From positions 1,767 through 48,556 of the forward strand of contig PMKP01000130.1 of NCBI GenBank assembly GCA_003157775.1: a DNA stretch of 46,790 nt. The letters are read 5' to 3'. Source of the stretch: Myxococcales bacterium. GTDB taxonomy: Bacteria; Myxococcota_A; Polyangia; Fen-1088. The notes beneath the pieces are model-generated. The model saw only the letters and a list, made by a program, of their open reading frames with translations, was not told the origin of the DNA and ran no database searches. The position numbers were made by a program, and so were the translations under genes. This document shows, piece after piece, positions 1 through 9,368 of this stretch (the stretch's first letter is position 1; the number at the start of each line of letters is the position of its first letter).

Positions 1-237
1 TGGACGCAGCGGGGTACACAGCAGAGCTGGACGTCAGTGGCGTCGTCGGCCGACGGCACCGGGCTCGTCGCCGCCGCCCGCGCCGTTGGCGACATCTACA
101 CTTCTGGGGACTCCGGGGCAACCTGGGAGGAATCAGCAGCCTTGTCGCAGGACTGGATGTCAGTGGCGTCGTCGGCCGATGGCACCAAACTCGTCGCTGT
201 GAGCAAAGGCTACATCTACACCTACTGCTCTCAATAA
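1..237 (+). CDS. C-terminal fragment of a BNR/WD-like repeat protein (SVASSADGTKLVA...IYTSGDSGATW repeats)
   Basis: Frame 1 is open from the window edge to a stop at 237; two copies of the SSADGTxLVA / IYT(S)GDSGATW repeat. Confidence 0.75.
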   Translation, partial: WTQRGTQQSWTSVASSADGTGLVAAARAVGDIYTSGDSGATWEESAALSQDWMSVASSADGTKLVAVSKGYIYTYCSQ

Positions 238-515
238 TGCCGAGGACCAGTCGCGGGCGCCGAAGCGGATACCACGCAAGACAGACGTGGTGATCGAGCA
301 AAGGCTGCTGGAATTTCAAGTCCCTTCGCCCGCTCAGAAGCCATGGCCGAAGCGTGCCCGCCACCATCCGGGAGCCTGCCGCCGAACATCCCTTGCTGAC
401 ACTCCCAATCTCGGCGCCCTGAGGTTCGATTGCGTGAAGGTAAGGCTGGGCCCAGGCCCTCCTGCCATTGGTTCGGTCAACTTGGGTCCACTGTTTCCGA
501 AGGAGGGCACGATCT

Positions 516-2039
516 ATGCCGAATTCCGCCTCGCACGCAGCTTCCCCCACCGGTCCCAGCCGGCTTCCGGTTCTGCGAGTCGCCGGTTTCCTCCTGGTCG
601 CAACGACCATGGGCAACTGCTCGAACACCGCTGCACCCGCCAACCCGCCTGATTCGAGCACGGCCCGCTCGGACGCTACGTCCGCGACAGGCGGCGCCAC
701 CGCCACAGGGGGCCCATCCGGGACGGGAGGCACGCCTTCGACCGGGGGCATGGTCGCGACCGGCGGCACGACCGCGACTGGTGGAATCAGCGCGAGAGGC
801 GGCACCACCGGCAATGGCGGCAGCGCTCCGGCCGATGCCAGCCCGGCCACAACCGGCGGCGCAGCGACTGGCGGAGCTTTCGCAAGCGGGGGCGTCGGAC
901 GAACCGGGGGCACAACCGCGACAGGCGGCACCTCCCCTGCCGATGCGGCTACGAGCAACCGGGATGCGGGAAATCCTGATGGACGGCCGAATGCGGATGT
1001 AGGCGCAGGCGGGTCTCCGAGAACCGGCGGAAACACGGGCATGGGCGGCGCAACGGGCACCGGCGGAAACACGGGCACCGGCGGAAACACGAGCACGGGC
1101 GGAAACACGAGCACGGGCGGTGCTACGGCAGGTGACGCCGGCACTACCCCCGCCAATTGCACCGCCGTGCCGGTGACACCCAACGCTACCCAACAGACGC
1201 GCAACGTGCTGTGCTATCTGCACAGCATATACGGCAACGGCATCCTCTCGGGTCAGGAGGAGGACAACAACGATAACGGGATGAACACGGTCTTCGCGGC
1301 CACGGGGAAGTATCCGGCGATTCGCGCCTTCGACGTGAACAATAGTCAGGCACCCACTCAATGCGTCACGCATTGGAACAACGGTGGCATTTGCATGTTC
1401 GGCTACCACATGGGCATCAACGGAGGCAGCTACAATACCAAGACTAACATCGACAACGTGCTTGCCGCGGGCACGGCTGAGAACACGAGCTTCAATACGG
1501 ATTTGGATCGGATCGCCCAGTTTGTTCAGCCGCTGAAGACCGCTGGCGGCGTCGCGATCCTCCGGATGTTCCACGAAGCCGGCAGCGATTGCAGCTGGTT
1601 CTGGTGGTCCATGGGGACTTCAGCACAGTGGCAGAGTCTTTTCAAATACGCGTTCAACTACTTGACGGCCACAAAGGGGCTCAACAATGTTCTGTGGCTA
1701 GCGCCTCTCTGCCAGCGTCCAACTTCCGCGTACAACCCCGGCGCGCAATACATCGACCTTGGTGGAGCGGACGACTACGTGGCCGCAGGAGACACGGAAC
1801 CGCTGACCAGCATCTTCCAGCAGGCGGAAACCGCATTCCCCAACATGATGGTTGCGCTGCATGAGTGCGGCACGATTCCGGATCCCGATCAGCTCAAGTC
1901 GACAGGTACCAAGTGGCTATTCTTCAACGTTTGGGCAAACCCATTCTTCAATTCACCCTACAACACCACGGCCCATCTTCAGGCGGTCTATTCGAACGCC
2001 TACGTGATCACACGGGACAAACTGCCCAGTTTCAAATGA
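516..2039 (+). CDS. Secreted lipoprotein, TGG-rich linker plus glycoside hydrolase family 26-like (beta-mannanase) domain
   Basis: N-terminal signal/lipobox-like region (FLLVATTMGNCS), low-complexity TGG linker, then GH26-like signatures (ILSGQE, RMFHEAGSDCSWFWWS, NVLWLAP, LHECG). Start chosen at MPNSAS. Confidence 0.8.
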   Translation: MPNSASHAASPTGPSRLPVLRVAGFLLVATTMGNCSNTAAPANPPDSSTARSDATSATGGATATGGPSGTGGTPSTGGMVATGGTTATGGISARGGTTGNGGSAPADASPATTGGAATGGAFASGGVGRTGGTTATGGTSPADAATSNRDAGNPDGRPNADVGAGGSPRTGGNTGMGGATGTGGNTGTGGNTSTGGNTSTGGATAGDAGTTPANCTAVPVTPNATQQTRNVLCYLHSIYGNGILSGQEEDNNDNGMNTVFAATGKYPAIRAFDVNNSQAPTQCVTHWNNGGICMFGYHMGINGGSYNTKTNIDNVLAAGTAENTSFNTDLDRIAQFVQPLKTAGGVAILRMFHEAGSDCSWFWWSMGTSAQWQSLFKYAFNYLTATKGLNNVLWLAPLCQRPTSAYNPGAQYIDLGGADDYVAAGDTEPLTSIFQQAETAFPNMMVALHECGTIPDPDQLKSTGTKWLFFNVWANPFFNSPYNTTAHLQAVYSNAYVITRDKLPSFK

Positions 2040-2084
2040 CTTGACTCAAGGATTTCGGCTCGATCGGGTTCTCGCACTGGAACC

Positions 2085-2951
2085 CTACTGGAAGTCGCAG
2101 CAGTAGAGAGTCGCCGGGTAGCCTTCTGCGCTGACACCCGAAGACCCCGGGTCGGGACAGTGCATGGGCGGGTAGTTCTGCTCAGGCGTGTCGGGACCGT
2201 AACAGGCAAAACCGAACCTGCCCGGCTGACAATCGGGAACCGCCATGTCCTGGAGACAGGTGCCGCCAATGGGAACCAGCCCGGGGGTGTAGCAACAAAA
2301 AGTATCGTAGTTGGGGTTGCTCGCCGGCGTCGGAATGGGACAAAGCTGATAGTAGAGGTCGGCGCGGCTCTTGTTAGCACCAAGGTCCTGCGCGGTCGGT
2401 ACGTTGCCAGCCGGACAGAGCCATCCCATCAGGGCCGCCGAGCACCCGACGCTGTCGGACTGGATACAGTCCGCTGGCTGCCTTGACCCCGAGCAGCAGT
2501 ATTTGATCAAGTCACCATCCCTGACGCCCTGATTGCAGTAGACCGTGGCATTGAGTGCTTCGGGTCGGTCGGCGCCCCGACATTGGTAGCCGTAGGTGCC
2601 GGGGTCGCAGATGGCGACCGGATCGTAGGCGCAAGATGTCACCAGGGCGGAACAGCAGTAGGGTTGCGTCCCGTCGTTGCCCAACCCACCTTGGTTCGCA
2701 CACACGAGGCCCTGCGGAACCCCGTCAAGGTAGATGGGATTCTCGTCTGGCCGGGCTGTGCCTGTGCACGAATAGGCGACAAGACCGAGCGATTCGGCCG
2801 AAGCATCTCCGGCAGCACAGTCGATAGTCGCCGGATCGGGGACGCAGCCGCCGTTGGCAGGCGGTTGGTTGTCCGTACACGCACTGGCACCAAGTCCGCA
2901 CAGAAGCGGCACCATTGCGAAGTATGGCGGGTGATTCTTCGTAATCACCAT
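2085..2951 (-). CDS. Cys-rich secreted lipoprotein with repeated YCC modules
   Basis: Signal peptide ending GLGASACTD; several repeats of a C..G.YGYxCxGxDxPE...C...YCC pattern. Starts 4 nt after the GH28 stop. Confidence 0.75.
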   Translation of the reverse strand: MVITKNHPPYFAMVPLLCGLGASACTDNQPPANGGCVPDPATIDCAAGDASAESLGLVAYSCTGTARPDENPIYLDGVPQGLVCANQGGLGNDGTQPYCCSALVTSCAYDPVAICDPGTYGYQCRGADRPEALNATVYCNQGVRDGDLIKYCCSGSRQPADCIQSDSVGCSAALMGWLCPAGNVPTAQDLGANKSRADLYYQLCPIPTPASNPNYDTFCCYTPGLVPIGGTCLQDMAVPDCQPGRFGFACYGPDTPEQNYPPMHCPDPGSSGVSAEGYPATLYCCDFQ

Positions 2952-2954
2952 GTC

Positions 2955-4619
2955 CTACCGAAGCCATCCCGGAGGCACTTCCGGCGTGGGCAGGGTCGGG
3001 AAGACGCAGGGCTGGGGCGTACTCCCATCGGTTCTGATGTCGGTCACCGTGGCCCCTTGGCCGGCGGGCGTGAAGTTGACGTTTCCGGGGCCGAGCGTGA
3101 TGTTGGCAAACTCCGCTTCCACGTCCAGGGGGCCCAGGTTGTCGATGATCACGTTGTCCAGCGTGACCGGACCAACCGGTCGGGCCGCATTGAAGCCCTC
3201 GATGGTCACCACCGGCCGCTGCACACCCATGCAGGTCACGTGGTGGATGTTCTGGAAGGTCAGCGTCCTGAAGTCGGGATACAAGGTTCCAGCGAATTGG
3301 GGATTGTATGCAGTGCTGACCAAGATCGCGTTGGTCATGTCGCGCATGCAGATGTTGCTGTACGAGATATTGTTGACCAACCCTCCCCGGCTCTCGTCGG
3401 ACTTCACGCGAATCCCATTGAAATCCGACGTGGTTGCGTCGTACCCCACCGGGCGAGAATCCGCATCAATAGTGAGGTCGTAGATACTCACGTTCTCGAC
3501 CCCGACGTGGGGCACGCCGTCGTGTGAGGCGTCGGTTCCGTAGGTCTCACTGCCGATCGACATCCCGTGACCGGTTCCGAAGTGGTTGTGCGCGACGACC
3601 AACTCGGATACCAGGTGGCCACCTTTGATCGCAATTTGATCGTCCCCGGTGCTGATGGTGCTGCAGGCAATGACACCACACTGCGCGACGCTGCCCTCTC
3701 CGGGGTCGACACCGTCGGTATTGCGCGCGAAACTCGGCGTCAGCACGTCTCCCCGGCTGTTGGTCCAGCGCGAGGGCGTGAGGATGGTGATGCCCCAGAC
3801 GATGAATCCCTTGCCAGGGCTCGAACAATCCCCGTCAGCCGGGTACGAGGTCAGCTTGACGTGGAACTTGGGCGAATTGTGCAGGGTGATCCGGTACAAC
3901 AGCAAGCCTGTGGTTTTCGTGGCCGTGTTGATCAGGGTGGGATTCCCTATACTGCCGTCGATTGCGCGGAGGGCATAGGAGGACTGCCACCAGGAGTAGT
4001 CCTTCCCAAGCAACGGCTCGCCCCCTTGGCCATCAATGACCCCGTCGCCCACGATGCCGGGACTGGTGCCACCCACAGTGATGAAGTCGTTGCACGCACC
4101 CGAATCACTGATACCCAGAAGGCCACAATTCCCGGTCTTCTGATAGAGATCGGGGTTGCGCGAGGCGTACAGGGTGGTCCCGGCATCGATCCACAGCGTG
4201 ACGCTGGTGACCTGCAAATGTCCCGCGACGAAGGCATGGTTCGGGCCGTCGCTCACCAGCTTGACCGCCCGGCCCTGGCACGCGGAGAGGGCTGCTTGAA
4301 TCCGGTCCGTGTCCAGGGGGTTGTTGGGGTCGTCTTCGACTGGCGCCAATTTGGTCGCTGGCAAGGTCTGACAGACGTCGGTCGGGAGAGTTGGTTCCGG
4401 AGGTAGGTTGGGATCGTCGGCGCCACAAGCTACGCCGCCGGTCGACTCGGCCGGGGCGGGCACGGTGCCACAAACGTAGTCGATGGCCGGAATGTCGTCA
4501 TTGGTGCCGCAGGCGGTGATGCCAAGCAGTAAGACTGCCCACCCAAGGTCGAGCAGTCCCGCTCGTGACAATCGCACGAGCGCCTGCGCAACCATCAGAC
4601 CATTCCGTTGCATCCTCAT
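2955..4619 (-). CDS. Glycoside hydrolase family 28 (polygalacturonase-like)
   Basis: GH28 catalytic motifs NTDGVDP, DDQIAIK and GHGMSIGSE; N-terminal hydrophobic signal. Confidence 0.88.
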   Translation of the reverse strand: MRMQRNGLMVAQALVRLSRAGLLDLGWAVLLLGITACGTNDDIPAIDYVCGTVPAPAESTGGVACGADDPNLPPEPTLPTDVCQTLPATKLAPVEDDPNNPLDTDRIQAALSACQGRAVKLVSDGPNHAFVAGHLQVTSVTLWIDAGTTLYASRNPDLYQKTGNCGLLGISDSGACNDFITVGGTSPGIVGDGVIDGQGGEPLLGKDYSWWQSSYALRAIDGSIGNPTLINTATKTTGLLLYRITLHNSPKFHVKLTSYPADGDCSSPGKGFIVWGITILTPSRWTNSRGDVLTPSFARNTDGVDPGEGSVAQCGVIACSTISTGDDQIAIKGGHLVSELVVAHNHFGTGHGMSIGSETYGTDASHDGVPHVGVENVSIYDLTIDADSRPVGYDATTSDFNGIRVKSDESRGGLVNNISYSNICMRDMTNAILVSTAYNPQFAGTLYPDFRTLTFQNIHHVTCMGVQRPVVTIEGFNAARPVGPVTLDNVIIDNLGPLDVEAEFANITLGPGNVNFTPAGQGATVTDIRTDGSTPQPCVFPTLPTPEVPPGWLR

Positions 4620-4668
4620 CAGGTCAAGTCGAGTTCACGCTGTTGCGGCGAACCAATTGCGTACTCAC

Positions 4669-5472
4669 TCAGCATCCCTGGCCACCGGGGCATGGCCAAG
4701 CCGATGTGCTGGCACAGGTCCACTTGCCCGGCGTCCCAGCCGCTGTGGCTGGGCACACACAGTAGCCCTGCTTGGTGGCGCCGGTCGAGTCGGCGTAGTT
4801 GCCATTGAGGTTACAGGGCACACAGTCGAGCACGTTACAGGATGTGCTCGCCTGCGGTGCCACGTCCGTGGGACAAGTCGGGTCGGCGACAAATGGGGTT
4901 GCAATCTTGTAGCAGGAATAGTCCCCCGGCGGGAAACTGCAGCCCGACTGCTCGACGTAGCTTCCAGCCGTGCAGGTTTCCGACTTGAAGCCGATGCTCT
5001 TGGGCCCGCAGGTCTTGTAGCAAAGCTGCGGATCCATCGCCGTGCAGTCCCCAGCCTTGGTAGGGGAACTGCCCGCGGCCGTCATGAGCGTTGCGCACGA
5101 TGGCTGGAAGGCGCTGGTCCCGCCGTCGCCTGTGCCCGTGCTTTGACCCGCGTCGATTGTGCCGCCTGTCGCAGGCGCGCTGGTAGCACCACCCGTGCCG
5201 ATTGTGCCGCCCGTCGCAGGCGCACTGGTGGCACCACCTGTGCCGATCGCCCCGCCCGTCGCAGGCGCGCTGGTGGCACCACCCGTGTCGATGGTCCCGC
5301 CCATCGCAGGCGCACCCGTGACACCACCCGTGCCGGTCACCCCGCCCGTCAGCGTTCCGATCGTACCCCCGGCGCCGGTCGTGCTGGGATTGTTGCTCCC
5401 GCAGCCCTGAAGAAGGAACACCTGCGACAAGAGCGCCACAGTTCCAATGTACGCTGCAGTCCGTATGGTCAT
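4669..5472 (-). CDS. Lipoprotein with 15-aa TGG tandem repeats and a Cys-rich C-terminal domain
   Basis: MTIRTAAYIGTVALLSQVFLLQGCGS lipobox; tandem TGGATSAPATGGTIG units; Cys-rich C-terminus. Confidence 0.78.
   Translation of the reverse strand: MTIRTAAYIGTVALLSQVFLLQGCGSNNPSTTGAGGTIGTLTGGVTGTGGVTGAPAMGGTIDTGGATSAPATGGAIGTGGATSAPATGGTIGTGGATSAPATGGTIDAGQSTGTGDGGTSAFQPSCATLMTAAGSSPTKAGDCTAMDPQLCYKTCGPKSIGFKSETCTAGSYVEQSGCSFPPGDYSCYKIATPFVADPTCPTDVAPQASTSCNVLDCVPCNLNGNYADSTGATKQGYCVCPATAAGTPGKWTCASTSAWPCPGGQGC
5159..5338. repeat. 45-bp minisatellite, 4 units, in the lipoprotein linker
   Basis: Four consecutive near-identical 45-nt units (gtgccgcctgtcgcaggcgcgctggtagcaccacccgtgccgatt...). Confidence 0.85.
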
Positions 5473-5580
5473 CGAATCCCTCGCTTTCTTCTTTGGGGTT
5501 GTTCCTTGCTCGCATATCCAGACGGCCCCGGAGGCTCTCTGAGTCAAACATCCAGGTACCAAGGCTGCTTGTCGGTTCCA

Positions 5581-5608
5581 TTGGTGCCCGCTGCCAGGTT
5601 TTCTTTCG
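5581..5608 (-). promoter_or_regulatory. 28-nt motif CGAA-N14-CGGGCACCAA upstream of the lipoprotein-GH28 operon
   Basis: Minus strand: CGAAAGAAAACCTGGCAGCGGGCACCAA, about 109 nt upstream of the start at 5472. Confidence 0.7.
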
Positions 5609-5620
5609 CGCATTTTTGGC

Positions 5621-5648
5621 CGAAGGAGTTTGGGGCGGCGGGCACTAA
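5621..5648 (+). promoter_or_regulatory. 28-nt motif CGAA-N14-CGGGCACTAA upstream of the porin gene
   Basis: CGAAGGAGTTTGGGGCGGCGGGCACTAA, about 112 nt upstream of the start at 5760. Confidence 0.75.
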
Positions 5649-5759
5649 GCATCGGTAGGGCACCATGCGCATGCAAGTACTCAAGGCCGTTTGCCATGGG
5701 CAGAAGCGCTTTCTCTGGCTTTCTGCGTGCCCCCTCTTTCACCTCGGAGAGTTCCACAC

Positions 5760-7382
5760 ATGAAGGATCGATCGACGCCAGACTCAAGCAAGCTCCGAAG
5801 TCTCATCGCAATTGCGGTCACTCTCGGAGCGGGCGCCGGTTTTGCACGGGCAGAACAGGCTTCGGAGATCAGCCCGACGGCCGAACCACCTGCGGCGCCG
5901 GCTGATAGATCCTCGTCGGCACCTGTCGAAGCTGCGCCGTCCCCTGCGCAGGAAGCAGCCGGCGCACCGATGCCGGCCGCCGTCCCGCCAGCCCCCGCGG
6001 TGCCCCCGCCACCCCCAACGCGCCCTGCCGTCGAAGCGGCACCAGCGGAAGCGACGCCCACTTCCTGGTTCGCCCGACCGCCGTTGACCCTGGCCCTGGG
6101 CGAGGGCGCCCGAAAGTGGGCGGTCACTCTCTACGGATTCGTAGAGGCCGATGCCATCTTCGACACCACGCGGAGCTACAGTGATTCGATCGGCAGCGCA
6201 CTGGTGGCCCGCAGCGATACCTACGATGGACGCACGGGGCGCACCCAGTTCTCGATACGGAACACCCGGCTGGGCTTCGCCTTCGAGTCCCCGCTCATCG
6301 GGCAAGTGAAGCCGTCGGCGGCAGTAGAAGCTGACTTCTTCGGCCACCAGGAGGGCCCACCAACCACGTCCGAAGACACGTACTTCGACAGTCCGACGTT
6401 TCGGATAAGGCATGCATTCGTGAAGCTCGCGAATCCGTACGTGGACGTCTTGATGGGCCAGACCTACGACGTCTTCGGCTGGCAGAACTACTTTTCCCCA
6501 TGTTCAGTCGAATTCCTAGGACTGCCCAATCAGCTCTTTTCGCGCAATATGCAATTGCGTGTCTCTCATGCCTTCAATGCAGACGGCCCGGTCAGCGTCG
6601 ATGTCGCTGCTTCGGCAGTGCGCCCTGTCCAGCGTGACGCGGAAATTCCCGACGCCAACGCCGGGGTGCGCTTCAGTCTCAACGGTTGGAAGGGGATCAC
6701 CACGCCGGGAAACGTGGGGACTGTCGCGTTGCCTCTCTCCCTTGGCGTGTCAGGTACTGTGCGACAATTCAAGGCGAACGCATTCACCCCACCCCCCGTG
6801 CAGAACTCCAACAGCGCGACGGGCTGGGGATTGTCGGTAGACGCCCTCATCCCGATTATTCCCGCCGCCCGCGCGGAGGACCGGGGCAACCGGCTTACCC
6901 TGGTCGGTTCTTTCGTCAAGGGCAGCGGGATTTCCGACCTCATCACCGCGAACGGCGGGGCGCAGTTCCCGACCTTGCCCAACCCTGCCCAGGCTACCCC
7001 TCCTCCGGTGTACACCGCGAACATTGACAACGGCCTCGTGTCCTTTGACGCAAGTGGCGTTCTCCACACCATTGATTGGCAGGCCCTCCGGGTCGGGTTT
7101 CAGTATTACTTGCCGCCGTGGGGAGGGCGAATGTTTCTTTCTGCAAACTACACCCAGGCTCACTCGGGAAACCTGGCCAAGCTCTTCCCAAGGGGCGGCG
7201 CAGAGATAGAGCTGCTGGTCAACGTCGCGGACACCTCACGCTACGCCGACCTCAACCTCTTCTGGGACGCGACACCTGCGGCGCGGATTGGGCTATCTGG
7301 GCAGTACACCCAGGTCGAGTACCTCGACGGAGCCAAGCCGCACAACATCCGCGGCATGGTCCAGACGGTCTACCAATTTTAG
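5760..7382 (+). CDS. Outer-membrane porin (DcaP-like beta-barrel) with Ala/Pro-rich N-terminal region
   Basis: Signal peptide, YGFVEADAIFDTTRSY, RLGFAFESP, beta-barrel alternation, terminal aromatic F (VQTVYQF). Confidence 0.75.
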   Translation: MKDRSTPDSSKLRSLIAIAVTLGAGAGFARAEQASEISPTAEPPAAPADRSSSAPVEAAPSPAQEAAGAPMPAAVPPAPAVPPPPPTRPAVEAAPAEATPTSWFARPPLTLALGEGARKWAVTLYGFVEADAIFDTTRSYSDSIGSALVARSDTYDGRTGRTQFSIRNTRLGFAFESPLIGQVKPSAAVEADFFGHQEGPPTTSEDTYFDSPTFRIRHAFVKLANPYVDVLMGQTYDVFGWQNYFSPCSVEFLGLPNQLFSRNMQLRVSHAFNADGPVSVDVAASAVRPVQRDAEIPDANAGVRFSLNGWKGITTPGNVGTVALPLSLGVSGTVRQFKANAFTPPPVQNSNSATGWGLSVDALIPIIPAARAEDRGNRLTLVGSFVKGSGISDLITANGGAQFPTLPNPAQATPPPVYTANIDNGLVSFDASGVLHTIDWQALRVGFQYYLPPWGGRMFLSANYTQAHSGNLAKLFPRGGAEIELLVNVADTSRYADLNLFWDATPAARIGLSGQYTQVEYLDGAKPHNIRGMVQTVYQF

Positions 7383-9076
7383 AGTGTCGCGATGTCGGGC
7401 AGGCTTCCGTCGGCGTTGCGCTTGGCAGCAGACGCCTTCGCCGAAATGGCGGAGGCGGTCACGCGATTCTGAACGGTGATGCCCTGAAAGTCCCCGCCGT
7501 TTGAGTTTGTATTGTTCCACGCTCCACACTTGTCGCAGGTCATGGCAGCCGGGTTGGAGTTGTTGGTGAAGGCCCAGTCAGAGATGTGAGACCCGCCCTT
7601 GCTCTGATTGTTGTCAAAGCCAAAGTCGTTGGACATGACGTGCGCCGCGGACACCTTGTTTCCACCCATCTTGAAACCATTTCCATTGCTGCCAGACCCT
7701 GCCGTCGTGGCCCCCATGTTGAACGCCCAGGAATTTTTCACCGTCACGGGCGAAGTCCAAGCATAGAAGTCAAAGCCGTCGTCGGCATTGTCCCAGGATC
7801 GGCAGCCGTCGAAGACGTTTCCCGAGCCAGCCGTGGCCGAATTCTCCTTGGCGCAGAATCCATCTGCGTTGGCGCCGTTGCACGGCGTGTCGGCGTTTTG
7901 GTGCGAGTCACAATTGAGAATTGTGTTGTTCATCCCGCTGTTCGCATACCCCGAGCCAGCGCGGATGCTAATCCCACAGTCCCCATTATTGTGGACATCG
8001 CAGTCCTGAACGACGATATACTGGCCTTGGACGCTGATACCCCATCCATTGGCATTCTTGACCTCGAAACCCTTGAACAAGTAGTAGTCGGCAGACAGAT
8101 CGACGGCACCGTGATTGGTTTGATCGGCTGCGGCACTGCCGTCGGAATTGACCAGCGTGCTCTTGCTCATCGTACCGCCTGGATCACAAGCCTTGATCTG
8201 CGGCTGGGTCGAGAAATCGAGGACGGGCTTGCTCGTTGCGTCGGGATCTGCCTGAATTGTGATGATTCTGGATGCTGTCCCCATCCTGGTCTTCTTGGTT
8301 TGGAATCGGGCTGCGAGTTGGTAGGTTCCCGCCTTCACACACATCGTCGATAGACTGCCCGTACAGACCGCGCCGTTTGCGACACCCGTACCGGGCGGAC
8401 ACAAGAGATCATAGCCATGTGCAAGGGTCGCGACCGGGGAGGCCTGGGTACCGGGATCTGAATCGTTCCCATCCGACGCCACCCAGATATCGCAGGCACC
8501 GGAGCTGGTCGCTCCCCCGGCCGGGGATCCCGCCGTCGACGTGGCACCACCTGTCGCAGTTGTCCCGCCGGTTTTGGCCGTCCCACCCGTGCCTGTCGAG
8601 CCGCCCATGGCGCCGCCCGCGGTCGACGTTGCTCCGCCGGTCGCGCTGGTCGTGCCTCCGGTTTTTGCCGTGCTGCCACCCGTCGCGCTGGTCGAGCCAC
8701 CGGTCGCGGCAGTCGTGCCTCCGGTCGAAGCCTGTGTCCCGCCGAAAGCCTTGGTAGTCCCACCCACCGAGCTTGTGCCTCCCGATGAGGGTGTCGTGCC
8801 ACCGAGCGCGGTCGAGGTTCCGCCCGAAACAGCGGCCACACCACCCGCCGAAGCCGTAATCCCGCCCGGCGACGTGGTCGTGCCGCCCGCTGAAGTCACT
8901 CCGCCCGAGGGGCTGGTCGTCCCACCTGTGTTGGTCGTCCCGCCGCTGGCTGTGGCCCCACCATTGTTTCCAGTGCCGCCGGTTCCGGTGTCGCTGCTGC
9001 AGCCCGAGGTCATCAGGCCAAGCGAGAGCAAGGCGCCCAATCCAAGGTCAAAAACAAGACTGCGTTTCATCTTCAT
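7379..9076 (-). CDS. Lipoprotein, TGG-rich linker plus polysaccharide lyase family 9-like pectate lyase
   Basis: Lipobox LGLMTSGCSS; IWVASDGNDSDPGTQASPVATL; NADGFCAKEN...GNVFDGCRSWDNADDGFDFY; parallel beta-helix pattern. Confidence 0.83.
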   Translation of the reverse strand: MKMKRSLVFDLGLGALLSLGLMTSGCSSDTGTGGTGNNGGATASGGTTNTGGTTSPSGGVTSAGGTTTSPGGITASAGGVAAVSGGTSTALGGTTPSSGGTSSVGGTTKAFGGTQASTGGTTAATGGSTSATGGSTAKTGGTTSATGGATSTAGGAMGGSTGTGGTAKTGGTTATGGATSTAGSPAGGATSSGACDIWVASDGNDSDPGTQASPVATLAHGYDLLCPPGTGVANGAVCTGSLSTMCVKAGTYQLAARFQTKKTRMGTASRIITIQADPDATSKPVLDFSTQPQIKACDPGGTMSKSTLVNSDGSAAADQTNHGAVDLSADYYLFKGFEVKNANGWGISVQGQYIVVQDCDVHNNGDCGISIRAGSGYANSGMNNTILNCDSHQNADTPCNGANADGFCAKENSATAGSGNVFDGCRSWDNADDGFDFYAWTSPVTVKNSWAFNMGATTAGSGSNGNGFKMGGNKVSAAHVMSNDFGFDNNQSKGGSHISDWAFTNNSNPAAMTCDKCGAWNNTNSNGGDFQGITVQNRVTASAISAKASAAKRNADGSLPDIATL

Positions 9077-9150
9077 TCATTCTCCTGCTGTCAGCGTCCA
9101 CACGCCCGCACGTTGTCGGCGGTCACCTGTGTGCTGTGCCTTACCGATGC

Positions 9151-9178
9151 TTAGTGCCCGGTCCCCTGGACCTCTTCG
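9151..9178 (-). promoter_or_regulatory. 28-nt motif CGAA-N14-CGGGCACTAA upstream of the PL9 gene
   Basis: Minus strand: CGAAGAGGTCCAGGGGACCGGGCACTAA, about 75 nt upstream of the start at 9076. Confidence 0.75.
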
Positions 9179-9287
9179 GCCGAAACCTAACGGCGCCGAC
9201 GCGTTAGGCTTTTGGCCCGGGCGTTTCACGCGCCCCGGCAGCCATGCCGAATACTCCGGAACGCGAAAACGCGACACCCTTGGCGAA

Positions 9288-9315
9288 CGAAAAAACCTTC
9301 GTCGACGGGCACCAA
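9288..9315 (+). promoter_or_regulatory. 28-nt motif CGAA-N14-CGGGCACCAA upstream of the PL1 gene
   Basis: CGAAAAAACCTTCGTCGACGGGCACCAA, 54 nt upstream of the GTG at 9369. Confidence 0.7.
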
Positions 9316-9368
9316 CCAGTACAGCAAGTAGACTTGCTATCTGAACAACAGAAAGCTCAGGTGTTCCC

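Noticed and set aside
477-1574. Antisense 365-aa ORF opposite the GH26 gene
   Set aside because: Arg/Ala/Gly-rich shadow ORF caused by GC-rich third-position bias; no signal or domain.
3567-4406. 279-aa plus-strand ORF opposite GH28
   Set aside because: Shadow ORF; GH28 catalytic motifs are on the minus strand.
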